From Luteolibacter flavescens (lineage in GTDB: Bacteria; Verrucomicrobiota; Verrucomicrobiia; Verrucomicrobiales; Akkermansiaceae), in the NCBI RefSeq assembly GCF_025950085.1, contig NZ_JAPDDS010000008.1:62001-126000 (forward strand): a stretch of DNA of 64,000 nt, read 5' to 3'. The notes under the pieces were generated by a model that was not told where the DNA came from, searched no databases, and saw nothing but the letters and a program-made list of their open reading frames with translations. Shown here in pieces: positions 16,100 through 26,000 of this stretch. The stretch's first letter is position 1, and each line of letters begins with the position of its first letter. The position numbers were made by a program, and so were the translations under genes.

Positions 16100-18106
16100 T
16101 TGGCATCTTCCGATCAGCCCGTCGAAAGCATCCACCCAGGCGAACTGGAAAAGGCGCTCCGCGACGCCCGGTCACGGCTGGATACCACCCTGGCCGCCGC
16201 CGAGATCGGGACCTGGGAATACGATGTGGTGAACAACCTCGTCACCGCGGACCCGAACATGGCCCGCATCTTCGGCATCGACGAGTCCATCGCCACCACC
16301 GGCGCGCCCATCGAGGAGTACATACGCTCCATCCATCCGGACGATGTCGAGGGCGTGCTCTCGGAGATCGGCCGTGGCATCGACTCCGGGGACCGCTACG
16401 AGGCGGAATACCGTCTCATCGGCAGCGACGGCACCATCCGCTGGGTGGTCGCCCGCGGGAGGATCACGCGGGATGATGCCGGCCGCGCCATACGCCTGCC
16501 CGGCGTGGTGGTGGACATCACGCCGCAGCGTCTCGCGGAGCTGGAGCTGCGCGCCACCCACTCGCGCTGGCACCTCGCACTGGAGTCCGCAGGGCTCGGG
16601 GCATGGAACATCGACCCCGCCACCATGACCATGCGGACGGACAACCGCTTCCGCATGATCTTCCACGGTTCGATCGCGCCCATCAGCTATGAGCAGAGCT
16701 TTGCCGCCCTGCACCCCGACGATGCCGCGCGGGTGCGGGATGCTGTTGCCGCCTCGGTGGACCCGGAGTCCGCGGTGCCCTATTCGGAGGAATACCGTGT
16801 CATCCACCCCGATGGCTCCGTGCATTGGGTGGCGTCGAAGGGGCGGGCGAATTTCGAGGGGACCGGCGCGTCACGCAGGCTCGTCAGCTTCGACGGCACG
16901 GTGAGCGACATCACCGAGCGGAAGAATGCGGAGGCCGAGCATCGCAAGACCGAGACCGCCCTGCGCGAACTCGCGGCGAAGCTATCCGAAGCGGATCGCC
17001 GCAAGGATGAATTCCTCGCCACCCTCGCCCACGAGCTCCGCAACCCGCTCGCGCCGATCCGCACCGGCCTGGAGGTGATGCGCATGTCGGGCGACAAGCC
17101 GGAGGTGGTGGAAAGGCTCCGTCGCATGATGGAGCAGCAGACCACCCAGCTCGTCCGTCTCATCGATGACCTCATGGACATGTCCCGCATCACCAGCGGG
17201 AAGATCCAGCTCAGCTCCGGGAGCATCCTGCTGGCCCCGGTGATTCACTCGGCCATCGATGCGGTGCAGTCGGCCATCGATCAGGCGGGCCACCGCCTGG
17301 AGATCGATCTGCCCGCTTCCACCCCGCCCGTCACCGGCGATCCCGCGCGGATCGCCCAAGTGGTGTCGAATCTCCTGACGAATGCCGTGCGCTACACGAA
17401 TCCCGGAGGCACCATCTCGCTCTCGGTGGCCGCCGCGGACGGACAGGCCGTCATCCGCGTGAAGGACAATGGCATCGGCATCTCGCCGGACATGCTGGAG
17501 GCCGTTTTCGAGATGTTCCGTCAGACGGACCAGGTGGGACAACGCAGCCGCGGCGGGCTTGGCATCGGCCTCACGCTGGTGCAGCGCCTCGTGGATCTCC
17601 ATGGCGGCTCCGTCCAGGCCTTGAGCGACGGCCTCGGGCACGGCAGCGAATTCGTCGTCCGCCTGCCGCTTTGCACCCGGGAGGATAGCGGCGAAGCTTC
17701 CATTGCCGGGCCTGAGATGCCGCCTCCGGCACCACGGCGCATCCTCGTCGTGGACGACAATCTGGATGCGGCGGAGACGCTCTCGCTTTCCCTCACCATC
17801 GGCGGGAACGAAGTCCGCACTGCCCATGATGGCGAGGACTGCATCGCTGCCGCCGCTGCCTTCCTGCCGGACATCATCCTCATGGACATCGGCATGCCGC
17901 GCATGGACGGCTACGAGGCCGCCCGGGAGATCCGCCGCCAGCCCTGGAGCACCGGCATGGTGCTCGTCGCCCTCACCGGCTGGGGCCAGGAAAGCGACCG
18001 CGACAAGACGCGCGACGCCGGTTTCGATCATCATCTGGTGAAGCCCGTGGAGCCCGCCGCGCTGATGGACCTGATGCGCAGCCTTGAGAAGGAGACGCCG
18101 CTCTAA
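16100..18106 (+). CDS. PAS-PAS hybrid sensor histidine kinase with receiver domain
   Basis: A 668-residue soluble kinase. No ATG precedes the first PAS domain in a sensible place, so TTG 16100 is the likely start. Two PAS domains of the PAS_3 type (about 15-140 and 145-275; each ends in a V-V-D-I-T-like strand) are followed by a HisKA helix with KDEFLATLAHELRNP, where His311 is the phospho-acceptor. A HATPase domain follows with N and G boxes (NLLTNAVRYT, DNGIGIS, GGLGIGLTL). The C-terminal receiver carries the acidic pair in VVDDN and phospho-acceptor Asp596 in LMDIGMP. There are no membrane segments, so it senses a cytoplasmic cue. It probably passes phosphate to an unlinked Hpt or response regulator. 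It precedes a larger kinase of the same type. Confidence 0.88.
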   Translation: MASSDQPVESIHPGELEKALRDARSRLDTTLAAAEIGTWEYDVVNNLVTADPNMARIFGIDESIATTGAPIEEYIRSIHPDDVEGVLSEIGRGIDSGDRYEAEYRLIGSDGTIRWVVARGRITRDDAGRAIRLPGVVVDITPQRLAELELRATHSRWHLALESAGLGAWNIDPATMTMRTDNRFRMIFHGSIAPISYEQSFAALHPDDAARVRDAVAASVDPESAVPYSEEYRVIHPDGSVHWVASKGRANFEGTGASRRLVSFDGTVSDITERKNAEAEHRKTETALRELAAKLSEADRRKDEFLATLAHELRNPLAPIRTGLEVMRMSGDKPEVVERLRRMMEQQTTQLVRLIDDLMDMSRITSGKIQLSSGSILLAPVIHSAIDAVQSAIDQAGHRLEIDLPASTPPVTGDPARIAQVVSNLLTNAVRYTNPGGTISLSVAAADGQAVIRVKDNGIGISPDMLEAVFEMFRQTDQVGQRSRGGLGIGLTLVQRLVDLHGGSVQALSDGLGHGSEFVVRLPLCTREDSGEASIAGPEMPPPAPRRILVVDDNLDAAETLSLSLTIGGNEVRTAHDGEDCIAAAAAFLPDIILMDIGMPRMDGYEAAREIRRQPWSTGMVLVALTGWGQESDRDKTRDAGFDHHLVKPVEPAALMDLMRSLEKETPL

Positions 18107-18248
18107 CAGGCTCCCCCAGACCGGGCAAACTGCCCGACATGGTAACCCGCCAGCCTTCCTCTCAAGCAGATCTTAGGGACACGGGAGTTCATTTACAGCG
18201 TGGACTTTGCGGCTATTGGTTGGGTCTCCTGCCATTCCCGCCCCACGC

Positions 18249-21200
18249 ATGCCTTCCGAAGCCCCATCTCCCGGACACGATCGACCGGAAACTGCCTCCA
18301 CGTCCGGCGATGCGGGCACCCTCGATTTCCTCAATCGCCTGACGAATTCCATCCTCGGCATTTCGGATCCCGAGCAGATCATCGCCATCTCGCAGCGCAT
18401 GCTCGGCGAGCACATGGACGTCTCCCGGGTGCTGGTGGGCGAGGCGATGGAGGATGGCGAGCGGGTGAATGTCCATCATACGTGGGCCAAGCCCGGCATG
18501 CCGGATGCGAAGGGCATCCACCTGCTGAGGGACTACGGCGAGGAGCTTGCCAAGGACTACCGCGCCGGCAGGATGCACATCCGCCGGGATGCCGCGCAGG
18601 AAAACCCGCCCGGCCCGGAGCTGGATGCCCTGCGCACCATCGGTGCCGTGGCAGCGATCGATGTGCCCGTCCTCATCGAGGGCGTCTTCCGCGTGCTCGT
18701 CGTCGTCCATCAGGACACGCCGCGGGATTGGACGGATGGCGAGATCTCGCTCGTCCGCCAAGTGGCCGACCGCACCGCTGCGGAGGTGCGACGAGCCCGC
18801 GCACTGGAAGAACTGCGGGAGAGCGAGGTCCATTTTCGTCAGATGGCGGACTCCATGCCGCAGATCGTGTGGGCCGCGGATTCCCAGGGCATCCCGTATT
18901 GGTTCAATCGCCGCTGGCACGACTACACCGGCCTGCCGGAGGGCCACCTCACCGCAAGGGAGTGGCATGGTGCCTTCGTCGCGGAAGACCTGCCGCCCAT
19001 GCTGAGGGCGTGGGACGAGGCGCAGAAAAAGGGACAGCCCAGCAGCGTGGAGGTCCGCCTGCTCCGCGCGACCGATGGGGCCATCCGCTGGCACCTCGCC
19101 CGCGCGAATCCCGTGCCGGGCTCCGATGGAAAGGTCGTGCGCTGGTTTGGCACGCTCACCGACATTCATGACCAGAAGCTCGCCGCGGAGGCGGAGCGCG
19201 AGAGTGAATTCGAGGCTGCCACTGCGCTCCGCATGGCATCGCTCGGGCGCGTCGATTGGGACCTGAAGACCCATCAGGTGGAGATGGATGCCCGCGTGCG
19301 GGAGTTCTTCGGCTTCGCCCCGGAGGAGAAGGTGACGGTTCAAGATATCTTCCAGCGCATCGATCCCGCGGACCGTGCCCGTGTCGAGGGTGCGGCCGGG
19401 GCTTCCGCGGAGCACGGGACGCTGCTGGAGATCGAATACGGAGTCATCGCCCCGGGGAAGGAGCGTCGCCTCATCTCCAGCATCAGCCAGGTGGCTGCCG
19501 GTGCGGACGGGAAGCCGGCCCGCGTCTATGGCGTGCTGGGCGACGTGACCGCACGCCGCCGTGCCGAGGCCGAGCGCGAGGCATTCGTCCGCGCGATCGA
19601 GACGGAGAAGGCGAACCTCGCTGCCATCATCGAGAGAGCCCCGGCCTTCATCTGCGTCCTCCGTGGCCCGGACCACGTGCTGGAGATGGCGAATGAGAAA
19701 TACTCCGAGCTCATCGGCCGGCCCGCCACCCCCGGCAAGCCGATCCGCGAGATCCTCCCGGAAGTCGAGGGCCAGGGATTCTTCAAGATGCTGGACAGCG
19801 TCTATCTCACCGGTGAATCCATTGGTGGAACCGAGGTTCCCGCCGTGCTCGGACCGGACGACTCGTCCCGCCGCACGCGATACATCAGCTTCAACTATCA
19901 GGCGCTTCTGGACCCGGACAAAAAGCCGACCGGCGTCTTCGTCCACGGGGTGGACGTCACCGAGTCGGTGCTGGCGCGCGAGGCCGTGGAGACCAGCGAG
20001 CGCCGCCGCCGCATGGCGCTGGAGGCCGCTCAGATCGGCTCCTTCAATATCAATCTACTCACGCAGGAAGTCGTCACGAACGAGCGCTTCCGCCAGCTCA
20101 TCGGCTTCACCGGTGACCAGTTGCGCTTCGAGGATGGCCTGGCCACCGTGCATCCGGACGATATCGGTCGCGTGGTCGAGGCGATCAATGCCGCCACGCG
20201 TCCCATCGATCCCGTGCCCTACGCCGCGGAGTATCGCGTGATCCACCCGGACGGCTCCGTCCATTGGATGGCCGCGCGCGGCGGCGTCACCTTCGGCGAG
20301 GGGCCGCAAGGTCGGCAGCCCGTCAGCTTCGACGGGACCATGGGCGACATCACCCAAAGAAAACTGTCCGAGGAGGAGCTGCAGTTCCAGCGCCATCTGC
20401 TGGAGCTGATCTTCCGCGAGTCCCCTGCCGAGATGGCACTGTGGAAGGGCGACGACCTGATCTTCGACCGGGTGAATCCGCTCTATCAGGCGCTCTTCGG
20501 GGATCGCCAGCTCATCGGGCTCCCCATCCTCGAGGCCATCCCGGAGCTGACGGGCCAGGGCTTCGACGACAAGCTGAGGAAGGTGATGCTCACCGGTACG
20601 CCCATCATCGGCCGCGAGGTGCTTGCCCGCATCGCCAGGGCGGACGGAGCCCCGCCCGAAGACCGCTACTTCGACTTCACCTACCTCCAGGTGCGGGACC
20701 CGGAGGGAAAGCCCTACGGCGTGTACGATCACTCCGTGGATGTGACCGACCGTGTGCGATCCCGCCAGGCGCTGGAGCGCAGCGAGGAGCAACTCCGCGC
20801 CGCACTCGCCGACCGGCAGTCGCTCCTCGATGCCGAGCGCGCCGCCCGTGGTGAAGCGGAGATCGCCGGGAGGATGAAGGATGAATTCCTCGCCACCCTT
20901 TCCCACGAGCTGCGCACGCCGCTGAATGCCATCGTCGGCTGGACCCAGCTCCTCCAGATGATGCCGGACCAGACTCGTCTCGCCGAGGGACTCGCCATCA
21001 TCTCGCGCAATGCGAAGGCGCAGACGCAGATCATCGAGGACATCCTCGACATGAGCCGCATCGTCAGCGGCAAGCTGCGGCTGGACGTCCAGTCCATCGA
21101 GCTGGAGTCACTCGTGCGCGCCGGCGTGGAGACGGTGCAGCAGGCCGCGGATGCGAAGGGCGTGCGCCTTCAGGTGATCGTCGATCCCGCCGCCCATGCG

Positions 21201-22022
21201 ATGTTCGGCGATCCGCACCGCCTGCACCAGGTCTTCTGGAACCTGTTGTCGAATGCGGTGAAATTCACGCCGAAGGAAGGACGCATCCAGGTCACGCTCA
21301 AGCGCATCAACAGCCACGTAGAAGTCAGCGTGATGGACACCGGCGCGGGCATCGAGCCCGCCTTCCTCCCCCATGTCTTCGACCGCTTCCGCCAAGCAGA
21401 CGCCAGCATTACCCGCCACTATGGCGGCCTGGGTCTTGGTCTCGCCATCGTGAAGCAGATCGTGGAACTCCACGGCGGCTCCGTGAAGGCTTACAGCCCC
21501 GGGAAAGGCGAAGGCTCCACCTTCACCGTCAGCCTTCCCGTGGCCATCCATCACCCCGCCAGTATTCATGCGGACACCACGCGTGTACACCCGAGGACCA
21601 CGGCAGAGGATGGACCGCCGACGCCGCTCATTCCAGGCCAGCTCGACGGCATCTCCATCGTCGCGCTGGATGACGAAGTGGACGCCGTCACCTTCGTCGA
21701 GCGCCTGCTGGTCGGCTGCGGAGCCACCGTCCACACCGCCACCTCCACCGCGCAAGCGTATGAACTGGTGAAGCGTCACTTGCCCGACGTCATCGTCAGC
21801 GACATCGGCATGCCCGGCGAAGACGGCTACTCCTTCATGCGCCGCGTCCGCGAACTACCGCCTGCCGAAGGAGGCCGGGCACGCGCCCTCGCCGTCACCG
21901 CCTACGCCCGCAGCATCGACCGCGTCCGCGCGCTCGAGTCCGGCTTCCAGATGCACATCGCCAAGCCCGTCGATCCCGCCGAACTCATCGCCAGCGTCGC
22001 CGCCCTTGCCGCGAAGGTGTGA
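18249..22022 (+). CDS. GAF and multi-PAS hybrid sensor histidine kinase
   Basis: A 1257-residue soluble kinase. ATG 18249 is preferred over the in-frame TTG at 18207. A GAF domain (about 20-195) is followed by five PAS-like units (about 200-315, 320-445, 455-575, 580-710 and 715-840). The HisKA helix carries FLATLSHELRTPLNAI with His886, and the HATPase domain shows NLLSNAVKFT and GGLGLGLAIV. The receiver starts near 1130 with LDDE, and its phospho-acceptor is Asp1185 in VSDIGMPGEDG. There are no membrane spans. The third and fifth PAS units resemble the SpoIIE-like PAS_4 type (ILPEVEGQGF, AIPELTGQGF) and are probably related by internal duplication. No partner regulator is in the window. Confidence 0.88.
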   Translation: MPSEAPSPGHDRPETASTSGDAGTLDFLNRLTNSILGISDPEQIIAISQRMLGEHMDVSRVLVGEAMEDGERVNVHHTWAKPGMPDAKGIHLLRDYGEELAKDYRAGRMHIRRDAAQENPPGPELDALRTIGAVAAIDVPVLIEGVFRVLVVVHQDTPRDWTDGEISLVRQVADRTAAEVRRARALEELRESEVHFRQMADSMPQIVWAADSQGIPYWFNRRWHDYTGLPEGHLTAREWHGAFVAEDLPPMLRAWDEAQKKGQPSSVEVRLLRATDGAIRWHLARANPVPGSDGKVVRWFGTLTDIHDQKLAAEAERESEFEAATALRMASLGRVDWDLKTHQVEMDARVREFFGFAPEEKVTVQDIFQRIDPADRARVEGAAGASAEHGTLLEIEYGVIAPGKERRLISSISQVAAGADGKPARVYGVLGDVTARRRAEAEREAFVRAIETEKANLAAIIERAPAFICVLRGPDHVLEMANEKYSELIGRPATPGKPIREILPEVEGQGFFKMLDSVYLTGESIGGTEVPAVLGPDDSSRRTRYISFNYQALLDPDKKPTGVFVHGVDVTESVLAREAVETSERRRRMALEAAQIGSFNINLLTQEVVTNERFRQLIGFTGDQLRFEDGLATVHPDDIGRVVEAINAATRPIDPVPYAAEYRVIHPDGSVHWMAARGGVTFGEGPQGRQPVSFDGTMGDITQRKLSEEELQFQRHLLELIFRESPAEMALWKGDDLIFDRVNPLYQALFGDRQLIGLPILEAIPELTGQGFDDKLRKVMLTGTPIIGREVLARIARADGAPPEDRYFDFTYLQVRDPEGKPYGVYDHSVDVTDRVRSRQALERSEEQLRAALADRQSLLDAERAARGEAEIAGRMKDEFLATLSHELRTPLNAIVGWTQLLQMMPDQTRLAEGLAIISRNAKAQTQIIEDILDMSRIVSGKLRLDVQSIELESLVRAGVETVQQAADAKGVRLQVIVDPAAHAMFGDPHRLHQVFWNLLSNAVKFTPKEGRIQVTLKRINSHVEVSVMDTGAGIEPAFLPHVFDRFRQADASITRHYGGLGLGLAIVKQIVELHGGSVKAYSPGKGEGSTFTVSLPVAIHHPASIHADTTRVHPRTTAEDGPPTPLIPGQLDGISIVALDDEVDAVTFVERLLVGCGATVHTATSTAQAYELVKRHLPDVIVSDIGMPGEDGYSFMRRVRELPPAEGGRARALAVTAYARSIDRVRALESGFQMHIAKPVDPAELIASVAALAAKV

Positions 22023-22088
22023 CTTTCAGCCATGGCGGTGCCGGTCATTGGACTGGCACGAATGCTCCCCGTAACGCGGCCTTCATCA

Positions 22089-22117
22089 GGTGCCATGGCA
22101 ACAAATGCCATGACACC
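22089..22117. terminator. hairpin between convergent genes
   Basis: Arms ggtgccatggca and tgccatgacacc pair over 12 bases with one mismatch around a 5-base loop. No T-run follows on either side, so it could be a weak terminator or a 3'-end stabiliser between the kinase and the small helical protein gene. Confidence 0.5.
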
Positions 22118-22133
22118 CGGTGAATGATAGGAG

Positions 22134-22706
22134 TCAGGCCGAAGGAGCTTCCGACCACGCCTCACGGATCGTCGCCAAAGCGGTCTGCGCCGCCGCAGGA
22201 TTCGCCAGCGGCGCGTCTTCCGCCAACTCACTCGCGACGATCTCCGGCAGCTCAGACGTGAGAAGCGTCACCGTGGGCGCACATGCCCGCAGCCCGTCTT
22301 CCGCGAGGCGGGCACATTCCACGTGCGAGGCGGAAAGACCCAATGTGAGCAGCATCCCGTAGCTGGTGGCCGCCGTGGTTTGCGCAACGATGTCGTCCCG
22401 CACCATGCGCGATACCGGATGCTCGCGCATCTTTCCATAGAGTCCGGCCAACACTCCCGTGGCAGTCATCACGCCCTCCTTGATCGCGCCACCGAGGGCT
22501 CCGCCTTCGTCCTTCGAGATGGCCTTCAGGCGTTCCAGCCTGGACTCGCTCTGCACCGCGATTCGCTCCAACAAGGCGGCCAATCTTGAATGCCTCTTCA
22601 CACGATCGTCTTCAAGCTGGCCGCGGATCGCCTTGGAGACATCGGCCTCGAGACCGATCATGTCATTCACATACTGCTTCAGATTGCTGGCGTGGGTATC
22701 ACTCAT
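22134..22706 (-). CDS. helical protein of unknown function, ferritin-like in outline
   Basis: A 190-residue protein starting at ATG 22706, which has a strong ribosome site (ggaggtgg) six bases upstream; the longer frame to 22859 lacks one. The sequence is almost entirely helical: residues 5-60 (VNDMIGLEADVSKAI, then ALLERIAVQSESRLERL), a Gly/Ala-rich turn and two further long helices ending in AQTALATIREAW. The outline resembles four-helix ferritin-like stress proteins such as YciE/YciF, but I see no clear metal-binding E-x-x-H set, so metal binding is not supported. It is a single gene. Function is unknown; a stress role is only suggested by the other small genes at 12-14 kb. Confidence 0.6.
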   Translation of the reverse strand: MSDTHASNLKQYVNDMIGLEADVSKAIRGQLEDDRVKRHSRLAALLERIAVQSESRLERLKAISKDEGGALGGAIKEGVMTATGVLAGLYGKMREHPVSRMVRDDIVAQTTAATSYGMLLTLGLSASHVECARLAEDGLRACAPTVTLLTSELPEIVASELAEDAPLANPAAAQTALATIREAWSEAPSA

Positions 22707-23034
22707 GGTCCCACCTCCTCGCAACCCGCGTGCCTGTCGTCCGGCAGGGCATCCCCGAGACCTCTTTCTCCGCAGGGACAACATCTCAGTGCAGCAACAC
22801 ATTCGAACTCCCTGACAGGGGCCATGCATAAAGCGCCGAACGAATGGGAACCGTTGCAACTTCCAAAGCTTGGCTCATTCCGTCGAGCTTCCCAACGGAA
22901 ACCGGTCGCCTCTCCCTTTGAATCAACTCTACGACTTCTGTCTTAAAATCGCCTGCAAAGGCTCAAGTTGCTTCGTCTGGAAACTCAACCGACTTCAAGG
23001 CGATGGCCAATCTCCGATCGAGCCCAACAAAAGC

Positions 23035-23058
23035 GGCCGGAACCCATGGGGTCCGGCC
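23035..23058 (-). terminator. terminator of the GH106 gene
   Basis: Arms ggccgga-a-ccc and ggg-g-tccggcc pair around atg with one internal mismatch. On the minus strand the hairpin is followed by gcttttgttg, a T-rich tail. It lies 40 bases after the end of the glycoside hydrolase gene. Confidence 0.7.
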
Positions 23059-23097
23059 GGTCGGGCAGGTCTTGATGAAAGGTGCGGGTGTCCGGCG

Positions 23098-26000
23098 TCA
23101 GCCTTGCACCACGACGACCCGGACGAAGAGCTCCGGGAGGACTTCGCTGGGAGTTGCGGTGACGTGGCAGACACCGCCACTGATGCGGGACCTGAAACTG
23201 ACGGTGGGGCCGCCGGTTGGCCCTGCGCCGTCGGGATACCAGTCAATGAGGTCCTGCGACCACTCGTAGGAGCCTAACAGATCGGCAGGCGGGTATTCAT
23301 TCATCGGATGACTGAAGGTGAAGGTACCTCCACTTGCGGCAATGCCGGACAGGCTCGGGCCGGGCTGGTTCGGGTGGGTGCCGAACCACGCTTCGAGGCC
23401 GTTCGTCAGGTTGTCGGAGTCCGGGTCCAGCAGGAAGCCTTGGGCCGATGGAGGCAGGCCGAAGGCGGGATCTGACATGTAGGACGCGAAGTCACTCCCG
23501 CGGATCGTCCCCTGCTTCGTGAGGCGGACGGCGTCGTAATTCGTCTGCACTCCGTAGCCGCGCAGCCGGATCTCGAGTGGCTGGCCGAGCTGCGGATGAC
23601 TTTCGCCCGTGGTGAATGCGGCGAGGACATCCTTCCACCGTCCGGCAGCAGGTGCGCTGCCGGTGCCGCCGCGATTCGCGCTGTAGTCAGAAGCCAGCAG
23701 GCTGCCACCGGCCCAGAGCTCAATGCCGTAGCCCGGGTAGGTGGGATACGGTCCCGCAGCCAGATCCGCGCGCCACCCGGTCGCCACGGCGAGGGAGTAG
23801 GTCGTGCCGGCCTGTAGCGTCTCGGCGAGCGTCTGGCGGATGCTGTCACCACCGTTTGCATAGGCGTAGATGTCACCATCCGGCATGGGGTCGCTGTATT
23901 GGCCCGCACCAATCCAGCCGTAGCCGGCACCGGTGCCGACCTTCGTCCACGAGGCGAGCGCGGATGCCGTGCTGATGCCCGGGCCCGGGATGCCGCCGGG
24001 CACCCAGCCGCCGAGCGCGCGTGCGCCTTCGAAGCCCGGTTCGGTGATGTGGATCGACGTCCTCTCATGCGTGGAGAAGCTCCACGTCGCCTTGTCCGCA
24101 ATGCCGCCGAATGCCTCGCCAGAGGCCCCGGTGATCGCACCGCCATCAACCAGCACGTGATAGGTCTGCTCGTCCGCCAGATCAGCCGTGGGATCGATCA
24201 CCAGGGTGCTGCCGGTGAACCGGAGCCTCGCCGAAGACGTGACGTCGAAGGCCTCCACCTCCACACCATCGCCGGAGCGCACCAGGACGATCCTGCCGCT
24301 TCCGGCGACGATCTTCCGGTCAAATCTCATCACCAGGTTTCCGCCCCGGGGCACTCCCGTCGCATCGCGTTGCGGAGACAGGCTGTTCAAGCGCATCGCG
24401 GCATCGTCCACCACCGTGCGCACCGAGGTCCTCAGCGTCACCTCCTGACCCATGGAGGCGGTGCCCCCAGCGGTGCCGGTCAGCAACACCTGCACTTCAT
24501 TCGCCCCGGGCTGGAGCGCATCGGTGACATCGAGCGAATACGGCGGCATCCACAGCGTGTCGTAGGTGTGGCCATTCAGCGTCACCTTCGCCATCACCGA
24601 CACGGCTCCGAGGTCCAGGGTCACCCGCTTGCCGGTGCCAAATCCGGCGGGCAGCGTGAAGGTATTCTGCTTCACCACGGACGAGGCCTTGCCATTCTGC
24701 AAGGTGCTCTGCCAAGCGCCGGGAATCGTGAAGCTCTGCGAGCCCTGGCCGATATTCACCTGGCGATCCGTGCCATCGCTCATGGCGAGATTGTAGATGC
24801 CGGCGCTGCCGCTCTCCGCGACAAGCCGGTCCTCAGCGTCGTAGGACAGCTTCAGCGGTGAGACCGGGCCGCTGACCGCGGTCACGGAGGGCTGCTCCGC
24901 TGCCTTGCGGAAGACGAGGAAGAACGCGTCCGCACGATCCCTCACGTCGAAGGTCACGCGCGTGCCGCCATCCACCGCCTCGTATCTCGCGAGAGGAGTC
25001 ACCTCGCCCGTCACCGGATTGAATAGCTCCGGAACTTTCCCCGTCACCCGGAAAGTGGCCGTGAAGGGACCCGTGGTGCCGAAGTTGCAGACGAAGTACT
25101 GCATCCCCTCGTCCAGCTTGCGAGCCTTCCAGCGGAGCGTGGCCGAGGCATCCGAGAGCATCGGCTTCACCCCGGCGGCGGCGAGGGTATTCGCGGAAAG
25201 CGGCACGCCGGTGAAGATCTTGCCTCCCTGCTGGATCAGCTCGTCGAGACGCTGACGGATCTGCGGGCGCATGTGACCGAGCCCGGCAGGCAGAGCGAGG
25301 AACTTCCATCGTGCGGAGATGCGGGCCGGATCGCTCTCGTCATAGACCACCCAGTCGCCATCCACGATGTGGAGCTTCCGCAGGATCGCGTCCGAGCCCA
25401 TGTAGTCGAAGTCATAGCCGGCGGGCACCGGATTCGCAGGGCCCGTCATCTGCGGCGCGTGGTCGCCGATGTAGACGGCGACGTCCGCGGCGGGCTCGCC
25501 TTCCTGCAGCATGTAGTGGCAGCGCTGCAGGTACTTCACCCAGTCGCGGCCCTGGACGAACCACGGGGTATTCCGGTGAAAGGCAGTGCCAAACCACGGG
25601 TTGTTCCCCGGCTCGCCATCCGCAGGCTGCTGGACATAGACGTGCAGGACGAAGTGATTGATGCCATGGGTGAACATCTCCTCGCCGCGCGCCTTGATCG
25701 TGTAGGGATGGTGCTCGGTGCTGAAGCTGCTGGTGAAGGCCTCCGCATACACTCGCTGCTTCCCATAGATGTGCGCTGCCGAGCTGGCGGCGCGGCACTC
25801 CAGTGGTCCCAGGTCATTGCCTGAAGTCCAGAACTCACCGGCGATCGCGTCCGCGTGTCCGCCGTAAACGAGGAACTCACCGGGATAGCCCCAGTGCCCG
25901 TAATTTTCGCACCACAAGGTGAGGCCGTTCTCGCGGGCGACCTCGCTGAGACCGCCGACGAAATTTTCCGCGATCATGTCGGCCACCGTGCGCCGCATGT

